A stretch of DNA of 64,000 nt from Paralithodes platypus (GCA_032716605.1 CM064552.1:4201900-4265899), one strand, 5' to 3'; counted from the first letter of the stretch, positions 11,075 to 21,755 are shown. Notes: a model not told the origin generated them from the sequence alone. Translations and numbers: made by a program.

Positions 11075-11450
11075 AAACTATCCCGAGAGTTTAGCTATTA
11101 CCCCTTGCTATTGTTCCAAACACTCCCCCCCCCCCCTATTATATCCCCTCACTCTCCCCCCCCCCCTCCCCCCTTTGTGCCCAGCTTCCCAGGCCACCAC
11201 CAGAGCTCTCCATCAACCCGCCTCTCCCTCCGATCAACTGTAACTGTTCTACTTTGTTGTGGGGAGTTTCTCTTATTGTATTGGTTAGTGGAGTGGCGGT
11301 GGTGGTGGGATTTTGAATGGTGGTGGTGGTGGAAGTATTGGTGGTGGTGATGGTTGAAATGGTGGTGGTGGTGATGGTGATTGAAGTAATGGTGGTGGTG
11401 GAAGTATTGGTGGTGATGGTGATGATAATGGTGGTGGTGCAAGGTAAATT
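11041..11450. repeat. TC, poly(C) and GGT low-complexity cluster
   Basis: (TC)n at 11038-11068, C-runs at 11126-11135 and 11155-11175, then an interrupted (GGT)n tract at about 11294-11440. The 204- and 121-codon open frames here translate to Trp- or His-rich runs and are artefacts. Confidence 0.85.
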
Positions 11451-12687
11451 GAAGACCCAAAAACCTGAAAGAACAGAAAGCAGCGCTGTTGATTAATACA
11501 GGACCCATGCGCACAGGTACGGTGGCGCTAACAAGTCATTTCTCAGTTGTTATTACGTTTGGCTAGCTCTGTGCTGTATTAATGTCTGTCAGATGTTGAA
11601 TAGGGTGGGCAAGTGTAGGAACATGGTTGAATATCTCACTCAAAAAGAATAAATCATGTGTAAATATTGTTGATACCAATTATTGATCAAAACATAATTG
11701 GTGCCGAGACATCACTTATTAAGCCGACTGTAATACCGGAATGCCCAGGACAAGAGAGAAAAGCCGTGCATATCCTCGCCTTGTTCCAGCGCATTCCTCC
11801 CACCCTCAACACGCAATTAACCAGTGCCAGCACTAAACCTAAGATCATCTCAGCTTCATAAATATATATAAGCTCAGTGGTGCCTTCTCTTACAGGCTCA
11901 CTAGCATTGGCTACCAGAAAACCCTTAAAATGCAACTGTGGACAAATTAGGGCTTCCACAAGTGTCACATGAAGTGCACCACATATCTGCCAACAGCAAG
12001 GTATTACTTGAAGTGCACCAGACAAGCAGGACAGATAGTAAGCAGGGTGACACATGAAGTGCACCAGATTACTGGGATGTCACCATAAGTGCATCAGACA
12101 AGCTGGAGGACACATGAAGCACCTCACCACCTGTAGTCTTCACCACCATCCACACCCTGCTGTGACAACATAGCTGCGGAGTATACCAACAACAATCACC
12201 ACAGTGCCTGGCCTTCTACGCCATCTTTTACTGTCACCTACGAAGCTCTCCTTGAAGGGACATCATCATCTCCAGTCTGGTACCCCGAATCAGCATCACT
12301 GCCCTATATTTAGTATTTGGGGACCTATGGTGAGATTACTGTCCCAATATATGTAATAATAGCATATGCCTATTGTTAAACTATTGTAATTAATAAACGT
12401 GAGTAAGCTTGACCAGTGTAGTTAAGAACCTGAGCATGACACCTACTTCAGTGATAGTAATAGAGGCTTTTGGACAAGGTGAGCACCAGCTTCAGCGAGC
12501 TATCTCTGGAGAATGTACACAACGGAAACGAGCAAGATAATGTCAAAGCGTATTAGGAAAGGATCCGACAGATGCAACATGCTAGCTTTATCCAACTTGT
12601 TTTCATCACATCAGGCGGGATGGGACCGAAGACAATGTGATTCTATTTTAGTCTAGACAGCATTGCAGAGAAGAAGCAACCCGCTTA
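11451..12687. other. Unassigned sequence with a degenerate ACATGAAGTGCACCA repeat
   Basis: Five imperfect copies of ACATGAAGTGCACCA sit at irregular 27-40 bp spacing between about 11966 and 12120. A TTGGTGCCGAGA string at 11698 looks loosely like an LTR primer-binding site, but no paired LTR or pol frame is visible. Otherwise nothing is recognised. Confidence 0.4.
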
Positions 12688-14468
12688 GAGCGGGTATCAC
12701 ACGAGCACTAATCCGACCAACCAACTTGCATCGGGGCGATCGACGTTGGTAATAATTAGCACATAGCATCATACTATCACCAACCAACTGCAGACGACAC
12801 AGTGTTCTAGCTTCAAAACCTGCTTAAAACACGCAATACTTTTTATGTAATTGTAATAACAATACATAATCATATCTAATAAATTAAATTATAGAGGAAA
12901 TTTAAAACTTAAATGTTAAATATCGCTTACGGGAGGTTAGTATTCAGAGTTTGAAAAATTGAAGGATTGCGAATCTACGGTTCCTTAGCCTATGTACTGC
13001 ATTTTATAAGGTGTGTACATAATTCAATAGTCAAGGCCGTGGATGAGTAAACTAGTTTATCAGAATGACTATCCTCACACTATTTACCAATCTGAATACA
13101 TTGATAACTATGGCATTACAAAACAGTTCTCGGGGACGTAGACATGCATTTGTATTTATTTATTTATTTTATTTTATTTATTTTTTTTTTGGGGGGGGGG
13201 GAGGCTCGCATAGCCTACTCATGGAGTTTAAACTGATCGCGCAAAAACCCTGCCTAACTATATTATTTTGTAATAATCCTTTTACTACTGGTCGATCAAG
13301 AGCGTATTATGGGTACTAGGTCTACCAGAGGGACTACATGCAAACACACATGCTGATAACTCAAAGGCAGGGAATACTAATAATGCGATATTAGTCACTC
13401 CTTAGGCTACATAGGGAATGCTTATACAATAGCAATGCCTTATGATTATTATGTAATATATGGTATATTGTAAATATACATAAGACATAGCCTAACAATT
13501 ACTCGGTTCTGTCTACATAACAAATGCATATAATATGAACTATATAAGATGATGGTTACAGTGTGCATTCGGCGATGAAATGTTTGGTAGACTACTAATT
13601 GCATATTTTAATAGAATAACGCTATGCATATTCATCTTATCTAGACTAATTTGTACCCAATGCTATAATTATATAATATCTATGTGGGTTTTAGTTTCTT
13701 AATTACTATTACCGGTACATTGAATTTTAAATACAAACTAACCTAGAGAAACCTATCCCAGTTTATGGTAATCTATCCTGTAACGTACATTGTACATACA
13801 ATTACTATTACATCGTACACTATTTAAGTCAAACGAATGTATGTATAAACATGAATGAAGTAATATAACTGTCATAATTATGATACATTTAAATTTATCT
13901 GCTGGTATTGTGTAAAAGAAATGCAGCAGCGAGTGAAGCCTAGAGAGGCTGCATGTAGTAGGCTATAGCCTAATAACAAGCAGTGCATTATGTATGAAAA
14001 TACTGTATAGGAAGTCAATTAACGACATCTGCTGCAGATATAATATCACTATATATCACCATAACATGTCTCCAAGGTCACAAATAAAAAATAAAGCATT
14101 TATAATTTTAAATAAGACAATATACCATAACAGTTGTGGCAATGTTTGCCGTCTTTCGTGATGTGACGAGTTTAATCATATTTTCCCGAACGTTCGTACT
14201 AGATATAATTATTAACGCTGTGTACTTCGACAGACTAGGCATTATTTCGTTAAAGTGAATACTGAACTGCTTAGCATAGCATAATATATCTATAAATAGC
14301 AATGCTAACCGATTTATTTGACTACAGGTTGGCGACTTGGCCAACGGTTTTCGCTCACGAACGACGACAGTTGGTTGCTCCGATTGACGTCGGAGCAACA
14401 CAATCTCGGCAACAGATTGTCCAGATTCCAGTTGGTTGGCCAGATTAGTGCCCGTGTGATACCCGCTC
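12688..14468. mobile_element. 1.78-kb DNA transposon with 40-bp terminal inverted repeats
   Basis: The left end (12688-12727) starts GAGCGGGTATCACACGAGC. The right end (14428-14468, reverse complement) starts GAGCGGGTATCACACGGGC. The two match at 37 of 40 positions, down to CCAACCAACT. TA flanks each side (12686-12687 and 14469-14470), compatible with a 2-bp target duplication. The subterminal zones repeat CAACCAACT on both sides, and a GTTGCTCCGA/TCGGAGCAAC hairpin lies at about 14374-14399. The interior is A+T-rich without a long frame, so the copy is non-autonomous. The core GGTATCACACGAGC is shared with the ends of family D, suggesting related transposases. Confidence 0.7.
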
Positions 14469-14474
14469 TAGTCA

Positions 14475-14680
14475 AGAATAACGTGAGGACTGGAGCCCCT
14501 TTGCGAGAACTCCAGTCCCTTTTATTTATTTTGTATTTATTTTTATTTTATTTTTTCTCATTAGTTAGTTAAAATAGGACTTCAGAGACTATCAAGCTTT
14601 CTGGATTATTAAGCCAGCACACTGTAAGTCAAGAATAGCGCCAGGACAGGAGCCCCTTTACAAGAACTCAATTTTTTTTT
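14475..14680. repeat. Direct repeat GTCAAGAATA...GGAGCCCCTTT, dispersed
   Basis: A 45-bp segment at about 14471-14512 (GTCAAGAATAACG, AGGACTGGAGCCCCTTT) recurs at 14630-14672. The block between (AAAATAGGACTTCAGAGACT) occurs inverted at about 25510-25580, so this is a dispersed element. Confidence 0.6.
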
Positions 14681-14827
14681 TCTTTTTTTTTCTCTGTTGT
14701 GATCAACCGAACGTTAACATTTTTACCGACTGATAATGTAAAGGTAAAGGCACTTGAAATACTATACAGCTAATGGTTTGTGTATTGTGCAAGTCTGGTG
14801 GGTGGAGATGTGTCAGGTTACTATGGA

Positions 14828-14828
<1 letters not shown>

Positions 14829-14864
<36 letters not shown>
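14829..14864. repeat. (TG)n microsatellite
   Basis: About 17 TG units. The 60 bp before it (GAGATGTGTCAGGTTACTAT) recur before the TG-rich tract at 20345-20410, so the pair belongs to one dispersed repeat. Confidence 0.85.
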
Positions 14865-14865
<1 letters not shown>

Positions 14866-14908
14866 TAGATATTGTGCGTGCTGTTATTGCGTGTGTGTGT
14901 TCCTGTTA

Positions 14909-15275
14909 CACTGTAAACAAAAATCTGTAAAATTTACAGAGAATATCTGGCAATTAGGCGGCTGCCAAACATTCTCTGTAAAATTTACAGCATTCTGTAT
15001 AATCATTTACACAAATACACTGTGGAATTTACAGACTGGCTTGTAATTTTTTACAGATATAAGCTGTTAATATTTACAGAAAATATTGTAAAAATTACAA
15101 AATTATCTGTAAAAACATTACAGAATATATCTGCTAAATTTACATTTCAATTGTATAGGTTACAGTGTTTCTGTCAAAGTTTTTACAGAATCATGTAAAT
15201 TATACAGATAATGTTTGGCAGCCTAATTGCCAGAAATTGTTCCGTAAATTTTACAGAATCTTGTATTGCTACACT
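14909..15275. mobile_element. Family G palindromic MITE with CTGTAAA/TTTACAG iterons
   Basis: The left end carries CTGTAAAATTTACAG, CTGGCAATTAGGC, GGCTGCCAAACATT and CTGTAAAATTTACAG. The right end carries the same order inverted (about 15203-15262), giving imperfect terminal inverted repeats of some 75 bp. Between them CTGTAAA or TTTACAG-type heptamers recur more than ten times. No coding capacity. Confidence 0.65.
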
Positions 15276-15800
15276 TATATTTTGTCATTCTCGATAACCT
15301 AGTTCTACCAAAGCAACATGTGTAAGAATGAACACACTGTGACACACACACACCGTATATAACACACACACCGTATATATATAATATATATATATCATTA
15401 TATATATATATATATACTTTTAAGTAAAATACCGGTATGGGAGGGGTAGCTGAGTGGTCATAAAAATGGACATGTGAAACGGAAAATCCACCATCTACCC
15501 ATGTAAGATGGTGCAAAACCTAATTAGCCTACAATATGCATTACCGGGACATTTGATGCATACTTTACCAACAGTAATATTTCTTACATAAATACAATAT
15601 ATCTGCAACACACAAAGAAATAACATCATATAATCATAATTGGTAGGCCTATTTATAATGTACCAACATTGTTTATTATGACCTAGCCTTGGCGAGGTTA
15701 TACTGAATATAAACCGTTACCCATAACAATCCCACCCCACCCTCAGTTAGGTTAGGCTACGTTAAACACCGTGAGTTGTTTGATATAATATACTGTATAT
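15276..15800. other. Unassigned, with CA and AT microsatellites
   Basis: Short CACACA and ATATAT runs at 15345-15415. The rest is unique-looking and without coding signal. Confidence 0.5.
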
Positions 15801-15804
15801 ATTG

Positions 15805-16004
15805 TATAACGCAACCTTACCTTGTGCCACGCAAAGGCTGTAGGCTACAAATATATAACGCAACCTTACCTTGTGTCACGTAAAGGCTGTAGGCTACAAA
15901 TATATAACGCAACCTTACCTTGTGCCACGCAAAGGCTGTAGGCTACAAATATATAACGCAACCTTACCTTGTGCCACGCAAAGGCTGTAGGCTACAAATA
16001 TAGC
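15805..16004. repeat. 49-bp tandem repeat, four copies
   Basis: The unit start TATAACGCAACCTTACC occurs at 15805, 15854, 15903 and 15952, an exact 49-bp period. The array ends about 40 bp before the 5' breakpoint of the CR1-like LINE. Confidence 0.93.
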
Positions 16005-16044
16005 AGAACAAAATTATGATTATGGTAGCCTGTTACGTACGTAA

Positions 16045-18277
16045 TTTTGGTACGTATTTTTGGTAGATACATACGATAATTTTATCAAGTCAGTATTCAA
16101 TGCACAAAATAAATACATCCCCAAAAGAAAATTTAGATCAACACAGAACCAACCCAAATGGATGAATAATAGACTATTAGATATTCTAGGACAAAAGAGA
16201 GGAATATATAGAAAAATTAGAAAAGGCGAAATTCACCTACTTGCTTACTATCAGAATCTATCAAGACAGGTAAAAAAGGATATTAGGAAAGAAAAAAGAA
16301 ATTATGAAATTAAGGTTGCCAATGACTCAAAAAATAATCCAAAAGCTTTTTACCAACTATATAAATCCAAGGTTAGAGATGTAATTGGTCCCCTTAAAAC
16401 TTCGATAGGAGAAATGACAGAAAATGATTTAGAAATGTGCAGTACATTAAATAGTCAATTTCTTTCCGTTTTCACAAATGAAAATTTGGCACAGTTTCCA
16501 GAAGTCTGTAAGGTATATAGCGATAGTATAGAAAATAGGTTAAGTACGGTTACTATAAGTAGAAATGATGTGCTTAAGGAAATTGACAGACTGAAACCTC
16601 ATAAATCGCCTGGTCCTGATGAGGTATATGCTAGAGTATTAAAAGAATGTAGGGATGAGTTAAGTTACCCATTAACATTTTTATTTAACAAGTCATTGGA
16701 GACAGGTATAGTTCCAGAAGCTTGGAAGCTTGCAAACGTAGTTCCGATCTTCAAAAAAGGTGACAAATCAATAGCATCCAATTACCGTCCCATTAGTCTT
16801 ACATCAATCATAGGAAAGCTACTAGAGTCAATTATTGCTATTAAAATTAGAAACCACTTAGATACATTTAATTTAATAAATTCTTCTCAGCATGGATTCA
16901 CTCAGGGACGTTCTTGCCTTACTAATTTGCTTAGTTTTTTCTCAGAGGTATATGAAGCAGTAGATAATGACAAGTCATATGATATAATATATTTAGATTT
17001 CAGTAAAGCTTTCGACAGAGTCCCCCATGAGAGATTGATGAGAAAGGTTGAGGCGCATGGAATAGGTGGGGCGTTGTTGGGATGGATTAGGTCATGGCTA
17101 ATTGGTAGGAAGCAGAGAGTCAGCATAAATGGTACGAAGTCAGAATGGGGAGCAGTCAAAAGTGGTGTCCCCCAGGGATCTGTATTAGGTCCTCTGTTGT
17201 TTGTTATATACATAAATGACCTTGATTTAGGTATAACTAGTAGGATAAGTAAATTTGCAGACGATACCAAAATGGGGAGAACAATTGATTCAGATAGAGA
17301 TATAGAGTGCCTCCAAAGGGATCTAGATACCTTACACGAATGGTCAGTAAATTGGCAGATGAAGTTTAACATTGACAAATGCAAGGTATTAAAGATAGGG
17401 AAGATGCATACAAATGTTAAATATAAACTAGCTAATGTGGAATTAGAAAACTCGAATTGTGAGAAAGATCTAGGTGTGTTTGTTAGCAATGATTTGAAGC
17501 CTAGACAACAGTGTATAAGCGTTCGAAACAAGGCAAACAGGATTCTCGGGTTCATCTCAAGGAGTGTGAGTAACAGAACTGCTGATGTTATCTTAAAACT
17601 TTACTTGTCATTAGTGAGACCCCATATGGATTATGCTGTTCAATTTTGGTGTCCTTATTACAGAATGGACATAGATTCATTGGAGAGAGTACAACGTAGA
17701 ATGACAAAAATGATCCATAATATTAGAAATCATCCGTATAAAGAAAGGTTGAAGAAATTAGGCTTACATTCGTTAGAGAGACGCAGAGTTAGAGGGGATA
17801 TGATAGAGGTGTTCAAGTGGGTTAGTGGGATTAACAAAGGGGACATGACAAATGTACTAAAGCTCAGTGATAGCGAAAGAACTCGTACCAATGGTTTCAA
17901 ATTAGATAAATTTCGTTTCAGAAAAGATATAGGCAAATATTGGTTTGGTAACAGAGTTGTAGATGGGTGGAATGGACTACCAAGTGCTATAGTGGGATTA
18001 AAAACGATAGGGAGCTTTAAGATAAAATTGGATAAGCATATGGACGAGAAGGGTTGGGTGTGAAGGGGGATCAGCAGGGTTGGGCCAATCAGCGCTCTGC
18101 AGACCCCCGTAATCCTGCGTTAATCTCTAACCGTTTTGGTAAGATGATCCTCAGGGTATTAGAGTGTTGAGCCTATAATTGGGCTTTGTAATTGGGGTTG
18201 TGTGGGACAGGGATCTGCCTTGCTTAGGCCAATCGGCTTTCTGCAGACTCTCATTTTCTTATGTTCTTATGTTCTTA
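16045..18277 (+). mobile_element. CR1-like non-LTR retrotransposon, 5'-truncated
   Basis: The insert contains an intact RT frame, a 3' UTR of about 210 bp and a 3' terminus of TTCTTATG octamers (18256-18277). Octamer-like terminal repeats and the C-terminal domain pattern are characteristic of the CR1 group. The apurinic endonuclease domain expected upstream is missing, so the element is truncated near 16045. Related 3' ends occur at 31056-31580 (minus), 29890-30015 (plus) and about 29588-29620. Confidence 0.85.
16060..18063 (+). CDS. Reverse transcriptase of CR1-like LINE (ORF2 part)
   Basis: This open frame of 667 codons copies element RNA into DNA at the target site. Residues 1-170 are the linker between the lost endonuclease and the RT. 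The RT fingers and palm follow: KPHKSPGPDEV near 185, ANVVPIFKKGDKS near 227, NYRPISLT near 243, YLDFSKAFDRVPHERL near 307, SGVPQGSVLGPLL near 367, and the catalytic FADD at 399-402. The C-terminal CR1-type domain contains DLGVFVSNDLKPRQQC, LVRPHMDYAVQFWCP, LERVQRRMTKMI and NRVVDGWNGLPSAIV. The first codon is TTG and the frame is open back to 16045, so this is not a true start. The frame has no internal stop, which suggests a recent insertion. Retrotransposition without the endonuclease is not expected. Confidence 0.9.
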   Translation: MVDTYDNFIKSVFNAQNKYIPKRKFRSTQNQPKWMNNRLLDILGQKRGIYRKIRKGEIHLLAYYQNLSRQVKKDIRKEKRNYEIKVANDSKNNPKAFYQLYKSKVRDVIGPLKTSIGEMTENDLEMCSTLNSQFLSVFTNENLAQFPEVCKVYSDSIENRLSTVTISRNDVLKEIDRLKPHKSPGPDEVYARVLKECRDELSYPLTFLFNKSLETGIVPEAWKLANVVPIFKKGDKSIASNYRPISLTSIIGKLLESIIAIKIRNHLDTFNLINSSQHGFTQGRSCLTNLLSFFSEVYEAVDNDKSYDIIYLDFSKAFDRVPHERLMRKVEAHGIGGALLGWIRSWLIGRKQRVSINGTKSEWGAVKSGVPQGSVLGPLLFVIYINDLDLGITSRISKFADDTKMGRTIDSDRDIECLQRDLDTLHEWSVNWQMKFNIDKCKVLKIGKMHTNVKYKLANVELENSNCEKDLGVFVSNDLKPRQQCISVRNKANRILGFISRSVSNRTADVILKLYLSLVRPHMDYAVQFWCPYYRMDIDSLERVQRRMTKMIHNIRNHPYKERLKKLGLHSLERRRVRGDMIEVFKWVSGINKGDMTNVLKLSDSERTRTNGFKLDKFRFRKDIGKYWFGNRVVDGWNGLPSAIVGLKTIGSFKIKLDKHMDEKGWV

Positions 18278-19200
18278 AACATTGCCTAAAACCCAGCTAG
18301 GCAGCAACCGTGAAAGTATTTGCCTATTTGGTTACACATTATAGACATGTACAATTTTATACATTGTCAGAAACTAACTAACTTGCACTGTCATTCATTC
18401 AATATTCAATTAATTATCTATAGGCCTAGGGTTGTTTACTTCGGCTATACCGGTACCTGTTGGAAAATACACACAAGGTACTGACTGTACTGTACGTTAC
18501 TACTACTGTTTTAGCCTACCATTAAAAAAAGAAAGAAAACACAAATATACAAGCTATATAATCGAGTGAGTTGCCTCGGCACATGGAAGCATATGAAGGC
18601 GATTCATTCATGTCCACACCCTCTCAGGGATTACGTCTGGCAATTAGATAGACTATATAGATATTTAATCATAATACGGTAGGATAGATCTTTTAGTTTT
18701 CTACCAAACGTTAAGCAATTGTATTCAGCTGATGAAATTAAACTGGGCAAGGATATATACTGTAAATAGGCTAAGCAAAACTTTTCGAGAAACACATAAA
18801 CATACGGTAGCTATTTTTTGAACTAGGCTACTTTTGTTAAAGCTAGACGTGTTTATTCAGTTTAAGAAAAAGCTCTCGTATTCCCGGCATTAGTCTATAT
18901 CTTATTAAAAATATAAATGTGCATAAAATATTCGCAACAAGGGCTCAACAACTAATAGTTTCTTACCAGTTACGACATTCCACAGCTAGAGATACTGCAG
19001 ATCACGCTGTTTATTGTCCATGTTACATAGTTCCTGGCGATAATACCGAACATTTCCACAGCCCATCACGGTTATTAAGGTTGTGGTAATAACTGAGGTA
19101 AGGAATTGTATGTGTGGAGGTGGAAATTAGCAAAACTATCACCTGAAAATACAGCATACCTGCCCTCCCACAAATTACGCCTACTCTGCGCAAGGCAGTT
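18278..19200. other. Unassigned sequence
   Basis: No gene or element is recognised. One isolated ACCGGTACC palindrome occurs near 18449. Confidence 0.5.
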
Positions 19201-19233
19201 TTCCCGCCTAAAAGTCAAGTGACTCACAGCTCG

Positions 19234-19241
19234 TATAAATA
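19234..19241 (+). promoter_or_regulatory. Candidate TATA box
   Basis: TATAAATA lies in a locally G+C-richer setting (CTCG before, TCGCC after) with several CpGs upstream (19170-19230). A well-placed ATG follows 50 bp later. The spacing fits a core promoter, but no initiator or transcript evidence exists. Confidence 0.3.
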
Positions 19242-19290
19242 TCGCCACACATATAGTTTATTGATACAACAACACCTACATTTTGTCAAA

Positions 19291-19368
19291 ATGAATTCCA
19301 ATGATTTATATAGAAGAAGTTTCATGAATTATAATCTGAAAAAGATGCTTGAAAAGTTTCATATATAG
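19291..19368 (+). CDS. Short ORF (25 aa) downstream of the TATA-like box
   Basis: The ATG at 19291 has A at -3 (TCAAAATGA). The frame encodes MNSNDLYRRSFMNYNLKKML and a few more residues before TAG at 19366. It is basic and Asn/Tyr-rich with no known motif. It could be a micropeptide, a first exon read past its donor, or chance. Its only support is position behind a TATA-like motif. Confidence 0.2.
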   Translation: MNSNDLYRRSFMNYNLKKMLEKFHI

Positions 19369-19610
19369 ATGAAGGTAATAGAAGTATCCGGCAACCCTAG
19401 ACATAAATTATTGCCTCGTTTTCTAGATACATTGCAAGGGTTTTAAATTGAATGTGACCATTATATAAACAAATATTAAGTATTTAGTGAACTTAATATA
19501 TATCAGTTTATAGGCTGCTACAGTTCATAAAGAACAATTATGGTATATAGTCAGTATTTCTTGAGTTATTCAACACCATGGTTTAACAGTCAATGCCTGT
19601 AATATAAAAT

Positions 19611-20152
19611 ACATATATTATCTGGGCGGGTGCCCGACCCCGAAAGGGGTTGCAATAGGGGAGCTATCCCCCCGCCAAAGGCGGCTTTCTAGGGCCTTTC
19701 CTAGCTGATGCTGAGAGGATTGGGTTCTAGTCATGTGGTGATGGGCTGGTCTATCAGAGTGAGAACTGAGCGATCTCTGCCATACCCATAGCTTACTCTG
19801 ACTGTTCCTTTAACTTATATATTTTCTAGATCTCAAGTGACGGCGTCTTTTCCGTGGATTGACCTCCCAATCTACCAAGATTGGAAGCCAAAGCGTCACA
19901 TTTTTCCCTTGCCCCTCAACATTCTCTTCATAATTGCTGAGGGGCACAGGGTCCTGGGTGGGGCTTTAGTTTCCCGGGCGTTTCTGCACCCTCAGCTCCC
20001 CGCCATGGAGTGGCTTCGGTCACCCAGGCTTTATTGTGGTCGGCAGGGAGGGTTTTGTGGGGGCGCTCGGTTATGGCCTTGGAATTGCTCGGGGCCTTGG
20101 GGCTGTTCGGCCAGGCAGCTTGGGGAACAACAACAACAACATATATTATCTG
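19611..20152 (+). mobile_element. 514-bp retroposed insert with 14-bp target duplications and (CAA)n tail
   Basis: The sequence ACATATATTATCTG occurs at 19611-19624 and again at 20139-20152, bracketing 19625-20138. The insert is clearly more G+C-rich than its surroundings and ends in ACAACAACAACAAC. A perfect duplication plus a simple 3' tail is the signature of LINE-mediated target-primed insertion. The body matches neither LINE family here. It may be a SINE or a 5'-truncated LINE 3' UTR: GGTTCTAGTC near 19724 is only weakly B-box-like. Short open frames in it have no domains. Confidence 0.75.
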
Positions 20153-20225
20153 TGAATTTTCTGTTGATAAATACAGAGAAAAACATGTAAAAATACAGAT
20201 ATTGTTTACAGTGTTTGTATGCGTG
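20153..20225 (-). mobile_element. Family G remnant
   Basis: TTTACAGTGTTTG at the right edge and several CTGT..AATACAG motifs match the outer end of the G element at 14909. The retroposed insert at 19625-20138 landed at its edge. Confidence 0.4.
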
Positions 20226-20259
20226 TGGTAGTTTGTATATATATGTGTTATTGTTGTGT

Positions 20260-20635
20260 GTGTAGGGAAGGGGGGGGGGGGTGCTGCCGTTATGTTTGTG
20301 TGTGTGTGTTGTTGTGTGTAGGTGTGTGTGTGTGTGTTTGAAATGTTATACAGCTGTGCATTGTGCAGCTCTGGTTGTTAGAGATGTGTCAGGTTACTTT
20401 GGAAGGTGTGTGGGTGTGTGTGTGTGAATGTGTTTGTGTGTATATGATGTGTGTTTATGCGTGCATGTGTGCGCATATACGATTTATGTGTGGGTGTGTA
20501 TGCGTGTGCTTGTGTGTGAATGTATACAATATATGTGTGTATATGCGTATGATTGCCTGTGCTTGTGTGTGCGTGTAATAGTGTATACAATATGTGTTTA
20601 TATGTGTGAGTGCTTGTGAGTGTCTGGCGGAGTGT
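20260..20635. repeat. TG-rich low-complexity region
   Basis: Interrupted TG runs of about 350 bp, a G11 run at about 20271-20281, and the dispersed block CAGGTTACTTTGGAAGGTG (20388-20406) shared with 14810-14830. The Cys/Val-rich frames are artefacts. Confidence 0.85.
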
Positions 20636-20734
20636 TAATAAGGAGTGCACCTGGTCTGGGAGTGTCGTGGAACCACATATTATGATCGGTCCACTTTGAT
20701 CTTGACCATCACAGACCCCGCCGCCCTCTCTAAG

Positions 20735-21110
20735 GAGACGTCTTGACAGTATCTGGTGCGGGGCGGGTCTTTTGGCCCCTCCGTGTTTCACTCAATTAGT
20801 TTAGAGATATTTAGACGTTTCACCTCATTAGTTTGGCAAATATAAGACGCGTCACCTCATTCAGATGTAGATTTGTTTAAATTTACATTATTTTATGTAT
20901 ATATTTTTTTTCCTGAGAGAGCGATACCGAGTCTGTAGTTTTAGGATAAATCGGCTTACGGACGGGACATTTTCCTATTGAAAACTGTAGCCTACATATT
21001 TAGCTTGAAAGAGGTCTGGGGGCGTTGTTTTAGCTTTGAAGCGAGCTTCGGGATTTTTTTTTTTTTTTTTTTTTTTAGTCTAGGGGGCAAACTAAAAAAT
21101 ACATGGCTCG
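20735..21110 (+). mobile_element. Family B MITE with internal poly(T)
   Basis: Successive blocks ATTTAGACGTTTCACCTCATTAG, AGACGCGTCACCTCATTCAG, GAGCGATACCGAGTCTG and a GGACATTTTCCTATTG stretch follow the B/A order on the plus strand. A T18 run lies near 21056. Confidence 0.45.
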
Positions 21111-21284
21111 AAAATTGCTGGATAAATCAACACCCTTGAAAATATAAACCTCCAAGATGTCAAACAGCCAGTGTTAAGCTACAATTATATTTAACAAGAC
21201 AGTTCTTATTGATATGTTATTTTGATATACATACTTTGGTCAATAAGTGCTGTTGTTGTTTTTAATACAAATTATTTCCAGATG

Positions 21285-21530
21285 TATGAAGGAGACAAAA
21301 GGCAGAGTTGCCTGTAACAAGTGTCTCCCTCAAAGCCAAAAGAGTGAAAGAGACGAATTCAAGGAACGTTGGAGTCAAAATAACTGGACAGGCTATTCGT
21401 AAAGTAGTCTAAGCCATTACTTGTTGATTTGAATAAAGATTAGGAAAATTGGCTAATTCTTGAGTTGGAAAGCTAGACAAAATAGAGATGGGATTGTATT
21501 GAAAGGCCAGTGCCACCCACTCACCGTAAG
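21285..21530 (-). pseudogene. LINE-2 3' fragment
   Basis: The GTATGAAGGAGACAAAAGGC and GTGTCTCCCTCAAAG phrases are the reverse complement of the LINE-2 3' UTR seen in plus orientation at 22390-22450 and 48900-48960. The coding C-terminus is highly decayed. Confidence 0.5.
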
Positions 21531-21535
21531 GTTTT

Positions 21536-21660
21536 AAAATTAACAAAGAAATGAGTCGAAGGGTCTTAGAATCGCCAAACTAATGGAGCGAACGTCTTAA
21601 AATCTCAAAAATAATGGGGCTAAACATGAGGGAGAAGGGGATCCAGATCAACACCCCCTT
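21536..21660 (-). mobile_element. Family A MITE, partial
   Basis: Minus-strand A blocks GAACGTCTTAAAATCTC, GGGGCTAAACATGAGGGAG and AAGGGGATCCAGA are present. The other half is absent and the TTAA end is mutated. Confidence 0.5.
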
Positions 21661-21755
21661 ATAGCCGTTTACTGAAGATGATGCTAAACGCTTATAACCC
21701 TCTTGGATAGTACACTCAGATGCCCTAGTATGTAGCCCACCCATAAGATTTCGTG

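Noticed and set aside
11600..12440. LTR retrotransposon based on a TTGGTGCCGAGA primer-binding-like string
   Set aside because: No matching second LTR and no gag/pol frame nearby. A 12-base resemblance is not enough.
16902..17936. 217- and 68-codon minus frames
   Set aside because: Antisense shadows of the CR1-like RT frame.
20363..20791. Cys/Val-rich and His/Thr-rich frames
   Set aside because: They come from interrupted TG repeats.
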